NCBI RefSeq assembly: GCF_007035645.1
Contig: NZ_AP019632.1
Location: 4,526,001-4,590,000, forward strand
Reading direction: 5' to 3'
Source of the DNA: Enterobacter asburiae
GTDB taxonomy: Bacteria; Pseudomonadota; Gammaproteobacteria; Enterobacterales; Enterobacteriaceae
DNA length: 64,000 nt
The translations under genes were made by a program, and so were the position numbers. The notes under the pieces were generated by a model. It searched no databases and was not told the origin of the DNA. It saw only the letters and a program-made list of their open reading frames with translations. Shown one piece after another: positions 39,898-48,154 of the stretch; the first letter of the stretch is position 1, and each line of letters opens with the position of its first letter.

Positions 39898-40490
39898 AGC
39901 TGCTTCGCAAAGTAGTTTGGTATCGTCTCTTTTCCGGTCACCAGAATTGACGTTATACCCAACTGGTTAGCTCCCTCTATATTATCGGCGTTGTCGTCAA
40001 AAAAGACCGCATCGGCCGCGGTGAATCCTTCCGACTGGAGAACAGCCTGATAAATGCGTGCTTCAGGTTTACGCATGCCCATCTCCTGCGAGAGATAGAT
40101 CTTATCGGCCGCCGCCTTAACTTCAGGATATTCCTCAGGCCAGAACGTGGTATGCAGGCGGTTGGTATTTGACAACACAACGACCCGATGGCCCTGCTCG
40201 CGAAGCTTGTGCATGATGTCGATCACTTCAGGCCGGATGGCGACAAATACTGCCTGCCAGCCGTGAGAAAACTGCTCGTAGCTTAAGGGTAGATCCATCT
40301 CCTGGCAGAAACGTTCAGCAAATTCTTCATCGTCGATCTCGCCGCGTTCATGCTGATGGAAGGTCTCGCCCATCGCGAAATTTTGCTTCAGTGTCGCCAG
40401 CGGAACGCGGCTAAAGTCGCTCCATGCACCCAGCACGCGATTAAAATCGATATCGACGATTACGTTTCCTAAATCAAAGATATAAAGCAT
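39891..40490 (-). CDS. yihX: Alpha-D-glucose-1-phosphate phosphatase YihX
   Basis: A 199-residue HAD-superfamily phosphatase. The nucleophile and acid/base lie in [12 protein letters not shown], motif II in VLSNTNRLH, and the acidic Mg site in [12 protein letters not shown]. In E. coli it hydrolyses glucose 1-phosphate. The start at 40490 gives the family N terminus MLYIFDLGN; the frame extends 54 codons further without family similarity. It heads an overlapping run yihX-yihY-dtd-fabY. Confidence 0.94.
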   Translation of the reverse strand: MLYIFDLGNVIVDIDFNRVLGAWSDFSRVPLATLKQNFAMGETFHQHERGEIDDEEFAERFCQEMDLPLSYEQFSHGWQAVFVAIRPEVIDIMHKLREQGHRVVVLSNTNRLHTTFWPEEYPEVKAAADKIYLSQEMGMRKPEARIYQAVLQSEGFTAADAVFFDDNADNIEGANQLGITSILVTGKETIPNYFAKQLC

Positions 40491-40578
40491 GGTTATCTCC
40501 TGCTCGCCGTAGAGAGGTAACTGTAGCGGGAATAAAGAGATTTGACTATGCGTGCTGCCTAAGGTGTGCGATCGATTT

Positions 40579-41049
40579 TTACGGGGCGCTTTTACGACAG
40601 TAAAGTGAAGGGACGTTCGACGCGGCAAAAAGCCAGGCCCCCCGATACTCATCGATCATCAGGCTCAGCTCTCTTCCCGGCGTGCGATAAAAACCCGGCA
40701 GCGTGGCGTTGATATCAGCCTCATCCGCATTATCGGCGAAGGTTTTAACAATACGATCGTTATTTAATACGCGCGCGTTCTGATGATAGCTGTAGTGAAA
40801 ATAGATGGTCCGGTTAACTTCAGAAACCGTCTGACCAAATCATTTACCGTTAATGACGGTGGATCCCTCCCGATGCTGCATCCGCCAGGAAACCGTACCC
40901 ACAAATAGGTTTTTACCAATCGTCCATTCCACATCCCCCGTACAGCGTATCGGCGAACTCGAGAAATGCGAATACGCTAACCAGCCGCTGGTGATAGCGG
41001 CCCCCAGAAACGCCGCCAGAAAAATAATACGGTTCTGGAGTGTCTTCAT
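40579..41049 (-). pseudogene. FidL-like membrane protein interrupted by in-frame TGA
   Basis: Reading the minus strand from ATG 41049 gives a membrane-anchored protein (transmembrane segment about residues 7-26, then SSSPIRCTGDVEW). At codon 70 a TGA (40840-40842) interrupts the frame. The same frame then stays open for 86 more codons to TAA at 40579: FGQTVSEVNRTIYFHYSY...KTFADNADEADINATLPGFYRTPGRELS...PSLYCRKSAP. That C-terminal part has the pattern of FidL-family proteins (DNADE, PGFY/PG, PSxYC). The most economical view is a nonsense mutation, possibly of TGG or CGA. No SECIS-like hairpin follows the TGA, unlike in fdoG. The gene overlaps the MarT-like regulator by four bases. Confidence 0.75.
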
Positions 41050-41789
41050 TGCTCATGCGCCCAAAAATAATGCGTGGTACATAATGCTGCCGCATCCCGT
41101 CGCGCATCGTTATTACAGACAAACGCCGCGATTCGCTCCGTTTTACTATAGCCGATCAGAAAAACGTATCTTTTTTCGGCGCACAGACCGGGATGATTTT
41201 TTAACAGGCGCAAGTAATGATCCTGAACAGGTTCATTAGGTGCATAAAAAAGCTGGCAGGCGTTGTTCGTACTGCCCGTTGAAAGTGGCAAGTAGTAGCT
41301 AAACGGCATGTTCTGGTGATGCTTATATAATATCACCCCATTCATAAGCGCGATCAGCAAAAACACAGCGGTGGTTATTATCAACCAGACCGGCATCTGC
41401 GTCGCGGTACCTTCAGCTATTTCCGCCTCGTTATTAACCATCACGGGCTCAGCGGTTGGGGTAAATACTTCAACCTGGGTGGCTTCGGAAAGCGTAAGCC
41501 CGCGGCGAGAAATCGTTTTTACCGTATCTCGCGGCAACCCCACCTCAGCAAGCGCGTTGCGTAATGTCAAAATGGCCTGGTAAAAGGTATTCGGTGTTGT
41601 GACGTCATTGCGCTCCCCCCATCCCACTACCATTAACTTATTTTGCGAAATTATTTTTCCAGGATGGGTGATGAGATAAAGAAAACAGAGATTGGCAGGA
41701 AGCTGCAATTGTATCGTTCGCTCGGTAATATGATTTACCAGGGTTTTGTTTTCTGGGTCATACTCGACCAACTTGTTAATGAGATACAA
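41046..41789 (-). CDS. ToxR-like membrane-bound regulator (MarT-like)
   Basis: A 247-residue protein with an OmpR/ToxR winged helix at the N terminus (about 1-100, with TISRRGLTL) and one transmembrane helix (about 133-155, PVWLIITTAVFLLIALMNGVILY), followed by a periplasmic domain containing cysteines in ACQLFY, GLCAEKR, AFVCNN and ALCTTHYF. The start is uncertain: TTG at 41789 has aggaaagg upstream and gives MYLINKLVEYDPE, while a TTG at 41813 has no ribosome site. The downstream FidL-like gene overlaps by ATGA. This is the marT-fidL arrangement of Salmonella SPI-3. Confidence 0.82.
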   Translation of the reverse strand: MYLINKLVEYDPENKTLVNHITERTIQLQLPANLCFLYLITHPGKIISQNKLMVVGWGERNDVTTPNTFYQAILTLRNALAEVGLPRDTVKTISRRGLTLSEATQVEVFTPTAEPVMVNNEAEIAEGTATQMPVWLIITTAVFLLIALMNGVILYKHHQNMPFSYYLPLSTGSTNNACQLFYAPNEPVQDHYLRLLKNHPGLCAEKRYVFLIGYSKTERIAAFVCNNDARRDAAALCTTHYFWAHEQ

Positions 41790-42334
41790 TTTTCCTTTCC
41801 TCAGAAATAACAATACATAACTCTATACACCAAAAACATATACGTATATTTAACAACAGTATAGGTCAGATGGATTAGGACGCGATACCGCCCCATCTAA
41901 GATTAAAAACAACATATTATTTTTCAATTGGTTACAAGGCACTTTTCTTAGGTTTACCTCATCTAAAACGACATAATGAGATTTCATTACACTTCGCCAG
42001 CCCAAATAATTATATTGAGCCGCAACCAGAGAAAAGACTGACGTTGCGGCAGACTGAGGAAACGAATCTTTAGCTATTAGTGCTATTTCGTGTACCTCCT
42101 TCCTGGATTTTTTTTGCCGAATAATCTTAAAGGAGTGACAAATATTCCTGGAGTCGTTCTGCCAGGTGATGTTTTTTCGCTATGACGACGGACTGACTGA
42201 ATAGATAAGCCCAGGAATTTATTTCCCTGATACTCTTTTTCATAAACAAGACAGGATAACTGGATATGTTTCAAGATTGACACATTTGAACGGCAATGAA
42301 ATATTGGCAATAAAAAAAGACAGGAGTGGACTGG
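41790..42334. other. AT-rich gap between two divergent regulators
   Basis: About 545 bases hold no convincing gene. The region is distinctly A/T-rich compared with flanking core genes. An inverted repeat, gccgcaac (42019-42026) with gttgcggc (42043-42050), can form an 8-base-pair hairpin with a 16-base loop. Small open frames on the minus strand (42083-42310 and 42240-42524) have no start context or recognisable features. Confidence 0.5.
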
Positions 42335-42952
42335 ATGATAACATCGTCGAAAACAGTTGCCCGCTGTATAAGCTGTGAATTGTCCTGTCAGTTATTTCCA
42401 GATAACGCAGTACGATCACAATATTGTGGTAATGCCTCGTTCGCAGTTTGGCCGGTTGGTAATCATTTCCTGCAGATTGCAGTTGTAAATAAAATATTAC
42501 GCAGGAACAAGAATCACCTGTCACGAGGGTTTATTTTTGTAGACTTTTCGATGTACAACCTGCGCGTACTGGCCGATCCGCAATGGATTGAACGCCTGGC
42601 GATAACTAACATGAACATCGTTATAATCTCGGACCGTAAACTAGAGGCATTGGCTAATTACTTACTCACTCACCACAGTGAAATAAAGGGAGTTATTTAT
42701 TCAGACGATAATGACGTTATATTGCAGGATAAAATCAACCACCTTTTCTCCGGAAGACGGGTAAATAGCAGACGTGGAAGTAAGTTGAATGCTGTCGAAT
42801 TTACTTTGCTTAACAGGTTTTTATCAGGAGCATGCCTCCAGGAGATTATAAAAACAGACAGCATTGATGTTAAAAAAATTTATGTTCATAAAATACGACT
42901 TGAGAGGAAGTTAGGTACCAGCATTCATAAAATTCTCGTTTCTATTTTGTAA
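42335..42952 (+). CDS. LuxR-type (BglJ/RcsA-like) transcriptional regulator
   Basis: A 205-residue protein with a C-terminal GerE-type helix-turn-helix (about residues 150-202: LNAVEFTLLNRFLSGACLQEIIKTDSIDVKKIYVHKIRLERKLG). The N-terminal part resembles a degenerate receiver (GFIFVDFSMYNLRVLADPQW, NIVIISDRK), without an obvious phosphoacceptor pocket, as in BglJ, YjjQ and RcsA, which act by dimerisation. The ATG at 42335 has aggag at 8 bases; a GTG three codons upstream is less likely. It lies 71 bases before the autotransporter and may control it. Base composition is A/T-rich, unlike core genes. Confidence 0.75.
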   Translation: MITSSKTVARCISCELSCQLFPDNAVRSQYCGNASFAVWPVGNHFLQIAVVNKILRRNKNHLSRGFIFVDFSMYNLRVLADPQWIERLAITNMNIVIISDRKLEALANYLLTHHSEIKGVIYSDDNDVILQDKINHLFSGRRVNSRRGSKLNAVEFTLLNRFLSGACLQEIIKTDSIDVKKIYVHKIRLERKLGTSIHKILVSIL

Positions 42953-43023
42953 TTTCAACCTCTTAGCATACCCACAATTAATCGCGTGGAGGATGTTCTA
43001 CGCCTGAAAGAAAGGGGGCAGAC

Positions 43024-45870
43024 ATGCCATATTTAATGAAACACTCACCTGTCGCAGTTGCGATTTCACTGGCGTTATCGTCAGCGTTATTTACCGCGCA
43101 TGCAGCGGTAATAGATTTTGCTAATTTACCTGCCTCCGGAGCAGTAACGGAGTTGCCTGCAGAAATACAGGCGCTAATTCCTGCAACGGCAAACGCGAAC
43201 TTTAGCAAAAATACCAGCGATCCTAACTATGTCTACCAGTACAGCCCGGGTAATATCCCAATCTACGGAGATGGGATCACCCTCGAAGGACCGGGGGCGG
43301 AAGCCTTTGAGCATTCAGTCACCGTTATTCAGAACTCCACGTCCGGCAGCCCGGGGGTAATATTTGGTGACGATCTGACTATTCGCACCCAGTCAAAAGT
43401 GGCTGCCAATAATGGTAAAGACGTCGACGGCATTCGTACCCATGGTATGAACACGCCGGACAACCCGGTGTTTATTATTACCGGAGACCGCACCCACATT
43501 TACGTTAATGGCCAAAGCGGTGACGGCATCAATGCCGGGTACAGCTCCTTCAGCCAGGGCTCTCTTGGCTCCGCCAATATTTATGTGGGTGACGATCTCT
43601 ATATTGAAACCACCGGCAGTACCGGTCGCGGCATTAGCGCCTATGCATTGAATGATGCTTCAAAGGCCCAAAATAACGTTATCGTCGGCGATCGTGCGCA
43701 TATTGTGACGCGTGGTACCTACGCCGAGGGGATTCGTACCAACCAGAGCGGCTCTTATGTTCGTCTGGGGAGTGAGGCCACCATCGAAACGTACGGCACA
43801 TCGGCCTACGGCCTGTATGCGGGCTCTGCATCCAAAATTGAGCTGGGAAAAAACGCGACGATTACCACCGACGCGGCCAGCGCCTCCGGGGTGTATTCTA
43901 CCGGCTCGTCATCCATCACCCTTGATGAAGGCGCGACCATCACCACCAACGGTGCCAGCGCGCATGGCGTCTATGCGTACACAGGCGCGGTGAATCTTGG
44001 TGATAACGTCACCATTGCGGTCAACAGCAGCGAGAAAACCAGCAGCTCCGCGCAAGCGCCGCACGGGATGTATGCCTGGTCACGCGGCGTGATAACGCTC
44101 GCGGGTGGCGCAACCATTACCACCGCAGGCCAGCGCGACAGCGGTAGCTACGCCCTGAACGCCAGCAACGGTGGCGTGATTGATGCCTCCGCGGGCGGAA
44201 AATTCACCCTCAACGGTGACATCCTCTCCGCTGGCGGCGTCGCGGCCACCAGCACTGCCGCAGCGCAAAACAGCGCGATCGCGCTCACCATGCAGGACAA
44301 CTCTCTCTGGAACGGGGCGTCTTACATTGAGAGCAACGCCAACGGTACCGGGACTATCGCGCTTACGATGAATGATGCCGTGTGGAATATGCGCGACAGC
44401 TCCACGCTGACCAGCCTGACGCTGAATGCGGGCGGTACGATTAATTTCCAGCATGCTGAGGATGCGGCGTGGCAAACCCTGACCATCAGTGACGATTTTA
44501 TCGGCAACGGCGGCAAGCTGGTTTTCAATACCGTGCTGTTTGACGACACATCGGAAACGGACAAACTGATCGTTGAAGGCAACACCTCCGGCCATACCGG
44601 GGTGGAAGTGAACAACATTGGCGGTACTGGCGCACAAACCATTGAAGGGATTGAAATCGTCAGCGTTGGCGGCAACTCTGACGGGACGTTTGAGAAGGCC
44701 AGCCGTATCGTGGCGGGGGGTTATGACTATAACGTTGTGCAAAAAGGTAAAAACTGGTTTCTCACCAGCCTGGTTGAGCCCGTTGACCCGCCGGTCGACC
44801 CGGTAGACCCACCTGTTGACCCAGTGGACCCGCCCGTCGACCCGGTGATTCCGCCGCAGGAACCGGTCCCCCCTGCTGCACCACCGCAAAGCGAGCATCA
44901 GTATCGCCCTGAATTTGGTAGCTATCAGGCGAACAGCTATGCGGCAAATACGCTGTTTATGACCCGCCTGCACGACCGTCTGGGTGAAACGCAGTACACC
45001 GACCTGCTCACCGGCGAGCAAAAAGTAACGAGCCTGTGGATGCGTAACGTCGGCGGCCATACGCGTTTCAGAGACGGCAGCGGCCAGTTAAAAACGACCG
45101 CCAACCGCTACGTGCTGCAGCTGGGTGGTGATGTCGCCCAGTGGAGCACCGACGGCCTGGATCGCTGGCATCTTGGCCTGATGGCGGGCTACGGCAACAG
45201 CCAGAGCCGGAGTGCTTCCAGCCTGACCGGATACCACTCGCGTGGCGAAGTGAATGGCTATAGCGTCGGTCTGTACGGTACCTGGTACGCAAACGACGCG
45301 GATAAAAGTGGAACCTACGTTGATAGCTGGATGCTGTATAACTGGTTCGACAATAAGGTGATGGGGCAGGATCAGGCGACTGAGCGTTATCACTCCAGCG
45401 GCGTAACCGCCTCTGTAGAAGCTGGCTATAGCATTAAGGTGGGCGAAAGCGGCCGCAATAGCTACTGGATCCAGCCGAAAGCGCAGGCCGTTTGGATGGA
45501 CGTGCAGGCTGACGACCATCGCGAACGCAACGGCACGCGGGTGAAAGACGAGACTCAGGGGAATCTGATGACACGTCTCGGCGTGAAAGCCTATATCAGC
45601 GGACATAACGCGATTGACGACGGTAAATCCCGTACCTTCCAGCCGTTTATCGAGGCGAACTGGATCCACAATACCCAGACCACGCGCATCCGCATGGATG
45701 ACGTCAGCAATGAAATGCGCGGTGCTCGCAATATCGGCGAGTTAAAGACGGGCGTAGAGGGGCAGATTACATCTCAGCTTAGCGTTTGGGGCAATGTGGC
45801 TCAGCAGATAGGCGACAAAGGCTACAGCGATACCCAGGGGATGCTGGGGGTGAAATACAGCTTCAAATAA
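43024..45870 (+). CDS. Type Va autotransporter adhesin (MisL/AIDA/pertactin-like)
   Basis: A 948-residue outer-membrane protein. A signal peptide (about 1-27, TAHA) is followed by a beta-helical passenger (about 28-600). Its central part repeats a roughly 24-residue unit (for instance GSEATIETYGTSAYGLYA, KNATITTDAASASGVYS, GATITTNGASAHGVYA). A proline-rich linker with three 7-residue VDPPVDP units (44782-44844) precedes the C-terminal beta-barrel (about 680-948), ending KYSFK. It likely acts as an adhesin; Salmonella MisL binds fibronectin, but binding here is unknown. A strong agggggc site precedes ATG 43024. It is downstream of the LuxR-type gene and in a locus with marT- and fidL-like genes. 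Confidence 0.88.
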   Translation: MPYLMKHSPVAVAISLALSSALFTAHAAVIDFANLPASGAVTELPAEIQALIPATANANFSKNTSDPNYVYQYSPGNIPIYGDGITLEGPGAEAFEHSVTVIQNSTSGSPGVIFGDDLTIRTQSKVAANNGKDVDGIRTHGMNTPDNPVFIITGDRTHIYVNGQSGDGINAGYSSFSQGSLGSANIYVGDDLYIETTGSTGRGISAYALNDASKAQNNVIVGDRAHIVTRGTYAEGIRTNQSGSYVRLGSEATIETYGTSAYGLYAGSASKIELGKNATITTDAASASGVYSTGSSSITLDEGATITTNGASAHGVYAYTGAVNLGDNVTIAVNSSEKTSSSAQAPHGMYAWSRGVITLAGGATITTAGQRDSGSYALNASNGGVIDASAGGKFTLNGDILSAGGVAATSTAAAQNSAIALTMQDNSLWNGASYIESNANGTGTIALTMNDAVWNMRDSSTLTSLTLNAGGTINFQHAEDAAWQTLTISDDFIGNGGKLVFNTVLFDDTSETDKLIVEGNTSGHTGVEVNNIGGTGAQTIEGIEIVSVGGNSDGTFEKASRIVAGGYDYNVVQKGKNWFLTSLVEPVDPPVDPVDPPVDPVDPPVDPVIPPQEPVPPAAPPQSEHQYRPEFGSYQANSYAANTLFMTRLHDRLGETQYTDLLTGEQKVTSLWMRNVGGHTRFRDGSGQLKTTANRYVLQLGGDVAQWSTDGLDRWHLGLMAGYGNSQSRSASSLTGYHSRGEVNGYSVGLYGTWYANDADKSGTYVDSWMLYNWFDNKVMGQDQATERYHSSGVTASVEAGYSIKVGESGRNSYWIQPKAQAVWMDVQADDHRERNGTRVKDETQGNLMTRLGVKAYISGHNAIDDGKSRTFQPFIEANWIHNTQTTRIRMDDVSNEMRGARNIGELKTGVEGQITSQLSVWGNVAQQIGDKGYSDTQGMLGVKYSFK
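44782..44844 (+). repeat. 21-base tandem repeat encoding VDPPVDP, three copies
   Basis: Three 21-base units (44782, 44803, 44824) encode the linker VDPPVDP. Third-position differences between units show that the copies are not newly made, and unit number changes would keep the frame. Confidence 0.85.
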
Positions 45871-45873
45871 TAA

Positions 45874-45906
45874 TAAAAAAGCCGCTGAGAGATCAGCGGC
45901 TTTTTA
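45874..45906. terminator. Bidirectional terminator between autotransporter and typA
   Basis: The stem gccgctga/tcagcggc (45881-45900) is flanked by A and T runs on the two sides, so it can terminate both convergent genes. Confidence 0.88.
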
Positions 45907-45908
45907 GT

Positions 45909-45940
45909 TGCCGGGTGGCGCTCACGCTTACCCGGCCTAC
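45909..45940. repeat. REP-type palindrome
   Basis: gccgggtggcgctcacgc followed by ttacccggcctac lies between the terminator and the typA stop codon. Confidence 0.75.
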
Positions 45941-45952
45941 GGATTGACCGTA

Positions 45953-47776
45953 TTACTCTTCTTTCGCACCGCGCATAGCACGTTTACGATCGTTCTCGGT
46001 CAGGTGACGTTTACGGATACGAATTGACTGTGGAGTCACTTCTACCAGTTCGTCATCATCGATGAATTCCAGAGCCTGCTCCAGAGTCATCTTGATCGGT
46101 GGAACCAGAACCGTTGCTTCGTCAGTACCGGACGCACGCATGTTGGTCAGTTTCTTACCGGTCAGGCAGTTTACGGTCAGGTCGTTAGAACGACTGTGAA
46201 TACCGATGATCTGGCCTTCGTAAACTTCAGCACCGTGACCCAGGAACAGCTTGCCGCGATCCTGCAGACCGAACAGCGCAAACGCAACCGCTTTACCCTG
46301 ACCGTTGGAGATCAGCACGCCGTTGTTACGCTGGCCCACTTCGCCCGGACGCACGTCGTCGTAGTGGCTGAAGGTGGAGTACAGCAGACCGGTACCGGAA
46401 GTCATGGTCATGAACTCTGAACGGAAGCCGATCAGACCACGGCTTGGGATCACGTAGTCGAGACGTACGCGGCCTTTGCCATCTGGATTCATGTTTTTCA
46501 GGTCGCCTTTACGCTCACCCAGAGCCTGCATCACAGAACCCTGGTGCTGCTCTTCAACGTCCAGCGTTACGTTTTCGAACGGCTCTTGTTTACGGCCGTC
46601 GATTTCGCGGAAGATTACTTTCGGGCGGGAAACCGCCATTTCGAAACCTTCACGACGCATGTTTTCGATCAGAACAGACAGGTGCAGCTCACCACGACCA
46701 GAAACGCGGAATGCATCGGCATCCTGGGTTTCTTCAACGCGCAGCGCAACGTTGTGCACCAGCTCTTTGTTCAGGCGGTCAAGGATCTGACGAGAGGTAA
46801 CGAATTTACCTTCTTTACCACAGAACGGAGAGGTGTTGACGTTGAAGAACATGGATACGGTTGGTTCATCAACGGACAGGGCTGGCAGCGCTTCGACGTT
46901 CTGCGGATCGCAGATGGTGTCGGAGATGTTCAGTTCACCCAGACCGGTGATAGCGATGATGTCGCCCGCTTCCGCAACGTCACTCTCGATACGCTCAAGA
47001 CCCAGGTGAGTCAGTACTTTACCGACTTTACCGTTACGGGTTTTGCCTTCGCTATCGATGATAGTAACCTGCTGGTTAGGCTTCACTTTACCGCGCTTGA
47101 TACGACCAATGCCGATTACGCCAACGTAGTTGTTGTAGTCGAGCTGAGAGATCTGCATCTGCAGGGTGCCGTCGAGATCGACGTTTGGTGCAGGAACACG
47201 GTCAACAATCGCCTGATACAGCGGGGTCATGTCTTCAGCCATGTCTTCGTGGTCCAGACCTGCGATACCGTTCAGCGCAGAGGCGTAAACGATAGGGAAG
47301 TCCAGCTGCTCGTCGGTCGCGTCGAGGTTAACGAACAGGTCGAAGACCTGGTCAACAACCCAGTCAGGACGCGCGCCAGGGCGGTCAACTTTGTTGATAA
47401 CAACGATTGGCTTCAGACCATGGGCAAAAGCTTTTTTGGTCACGAAGCGCGTCTGTGGCATTGGGCCATCCATTGCGTCAACGACCAGCAGAACGGAGTC
47501 TACCATGGACATTACACGTTCAACTTCACCACCGAAGTCGGCGTGCCCTGGGGTATCAACGATGTTGATACGGTAGTCATTCCATTTAATCGCGGTGTTT
47601 TTCGCGAGGATGGTAATCCCACGCTCTTTCTCCAAATCGTTGGAGTCCATCACGCGTTCTTGGGTTTCGGCACGCGCATCAAACGTACCGGATTGCTGCA
47701 GCAGCTTGTCGACCAGGGTAGTTTTACCATGGTCAACGTGCGCGATGATGGCGATGTTACGCAAATTTTCGATCAC
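45953..47776 (-). CDS. typA: Ribosome-associated GTPase TypA/BipA
   Basis: A 607-residue translational GTPase. G motifs are visible: [10 protein letters not shown] (G1), [11 protein letters not shown] (G3) and NKVDRPGA (G4). Later come the EF-G-like domains and the BipA-specific C terminus ([33 protein letters not shown]). It assists 50S assembly and growth at low temperature in E. coli. It is divergent from glnA. A long antisense open frame across it is an artefact of codon bias. Confidence 0.97.
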   Translation of the reverse strand: MIENLRNIAIIAHVDHGKTTLVDKLLQQSGTFDARAETQERVMDSNDLEKERGITILAKNTAIKWNDYRINIVDTPGHADFGGEVERVMSMVDSVLLVVDAMDGPMPQTRFVTKKAFAHGLKPIVVINKVDRPGARPDWVVDQVFDLFVNLDATDEQLDFPIVYASALNGIAGLDHEDMAEDMTPLYQAIVDRVPAPNVDLDGTLQMQISQLDYNNYVGVIGIGRIKRGKVKPNQQVTIIDSEGKTRNGKVGKVLTHLGLERIESDVAEAGDIIAITGLGELNISDTICDPQNVEALPALSVDEPTVSMFFNVNTSPFCGKEGKFVTSRQILDRLNKELVHNVALRVEETQDADAFRVSGRGELHLSVLIENMRREGFEMAVSRPKVIFREIDGRKQEPFENVTLDVEEQHQGSVMQALGERKGDLKNMNPDGKGRVRLDYVIPSRGLIGFRSEFMTMTSGTGLLYSTFSHYDDVRPGEVGQRNNGVLISNGQGKAVAFALFGLQDRGKLFLGHGAEVYEGQIIGIHSRSNDLTVNCLTGKKLTNMRASGTDEATVLVPPIKMTLEQALEFIDDDELVEVTPQSIRIRKRHLTENDRKRAMRGAKEE

Positions 47777-47883
47777 AACTTTGCCTCAGGCATTTAGAAA
47801 TAGCGCGTTATTGTACACGGATTAATCGCACTACAAAACAGGATCACAAACATCCCCCGCAAACAAGTATTGCAGAGATGCTT

Positions 47884-47899
47884 TGTGATCGCTTTCACG
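47884..47899. promoter_or_regulatory. CRP-like site upstream of glnA
   Basis: TGTGA-TCGCTT-TCACG differs from the CRP consensus by one base. E. coli glnAp1 is CRP-dependent at a comparable position. Confidence 0.6.
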
Positions 47900-47928
47900 G
47901 AGCGGTAAAAGGGCACTTTAACGTAAAT

Positions 47929-47944
47929 TGCACCAATATGGTGC
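47929..47944. promoter_or_regulatory. NtrC binding site 1
   Basis: TGCACCAATATGGTGC is a near-perfect NtrC palindrome about 130 bases before the sigma-54 promoter, matching the high-affinity enhancer of E. coli glnA. Confidence 0.85.
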
Positions 47945-47960
47945 TCAATGTTCACATTGA

Positions 47961-47976
47961 AGCACTATACTGGTGC
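47961..47976. promoter_or_regulatory. NtrC binding site 2
   Basis: AGCACTATACTGGTGC is the second NtrC enhancer site, 32 bases from site 1 (three helical turns), as in E. coli. Confidence 0.85.
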
Positions 47977-48003
47977 AACAAATCCATTGTGGTGCAGCCC
48001 TTT

Positions 48004-48016
48004 TGCACTATGGTGC
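48004..48016. promoter_or_regulatory. Weaker NtrC-like site
   Basis: TGCACTATGGTGC is a shorter copy of the NtrC palindrome nearer the promoter, like the low-affinity sites of E. coli glnA. Confidence 0.55.
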
Positions 48017-48050
48017 GCATGATAACGCCTTTTTGGGGTGATTTAAAAGT

Positions 48051-48066
48051 TGGCACAGATTTCGCT
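48051..48066 (+). promoter_or_regulatory. Sigma-54 promoter of glnA (glnAp2)
   Basis: TGGCAC-N5-TCGCT gives the GG at -24 and GC at -12 required by sigma-54 RNA polymerase, about 100 bases before the start codon. Confidence 0.88.
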
Positions 48067-48154
48067 TTATAAAAAATACATGGCACCAGCCAGTACAAAC
48101 AGAAATTGAAGACCTCGTTACCACGACGACAATGACCAATCTGGAGAGTTAAGT

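Noticed and set aside
40840..41049. The 69-codon frame as a complete small membrane protein
   Set aside because: The same frame continues after the TGA with conserved-looking FidL features, so a broken longer gene is more likely.
42083..42524. Two short minus-strand open frames in the regulator gap
   Set aside because: No ribosome sites, no hydrophobic or domain pattern, and they overlap the LuxR-type gene or the A/T-rich gap.
46544..47797. A 417-residue open frame antisense to typA
   Set aside because: Same cause: codon bias of a highly expressed gene. The translation is low in structure and resembles no family.
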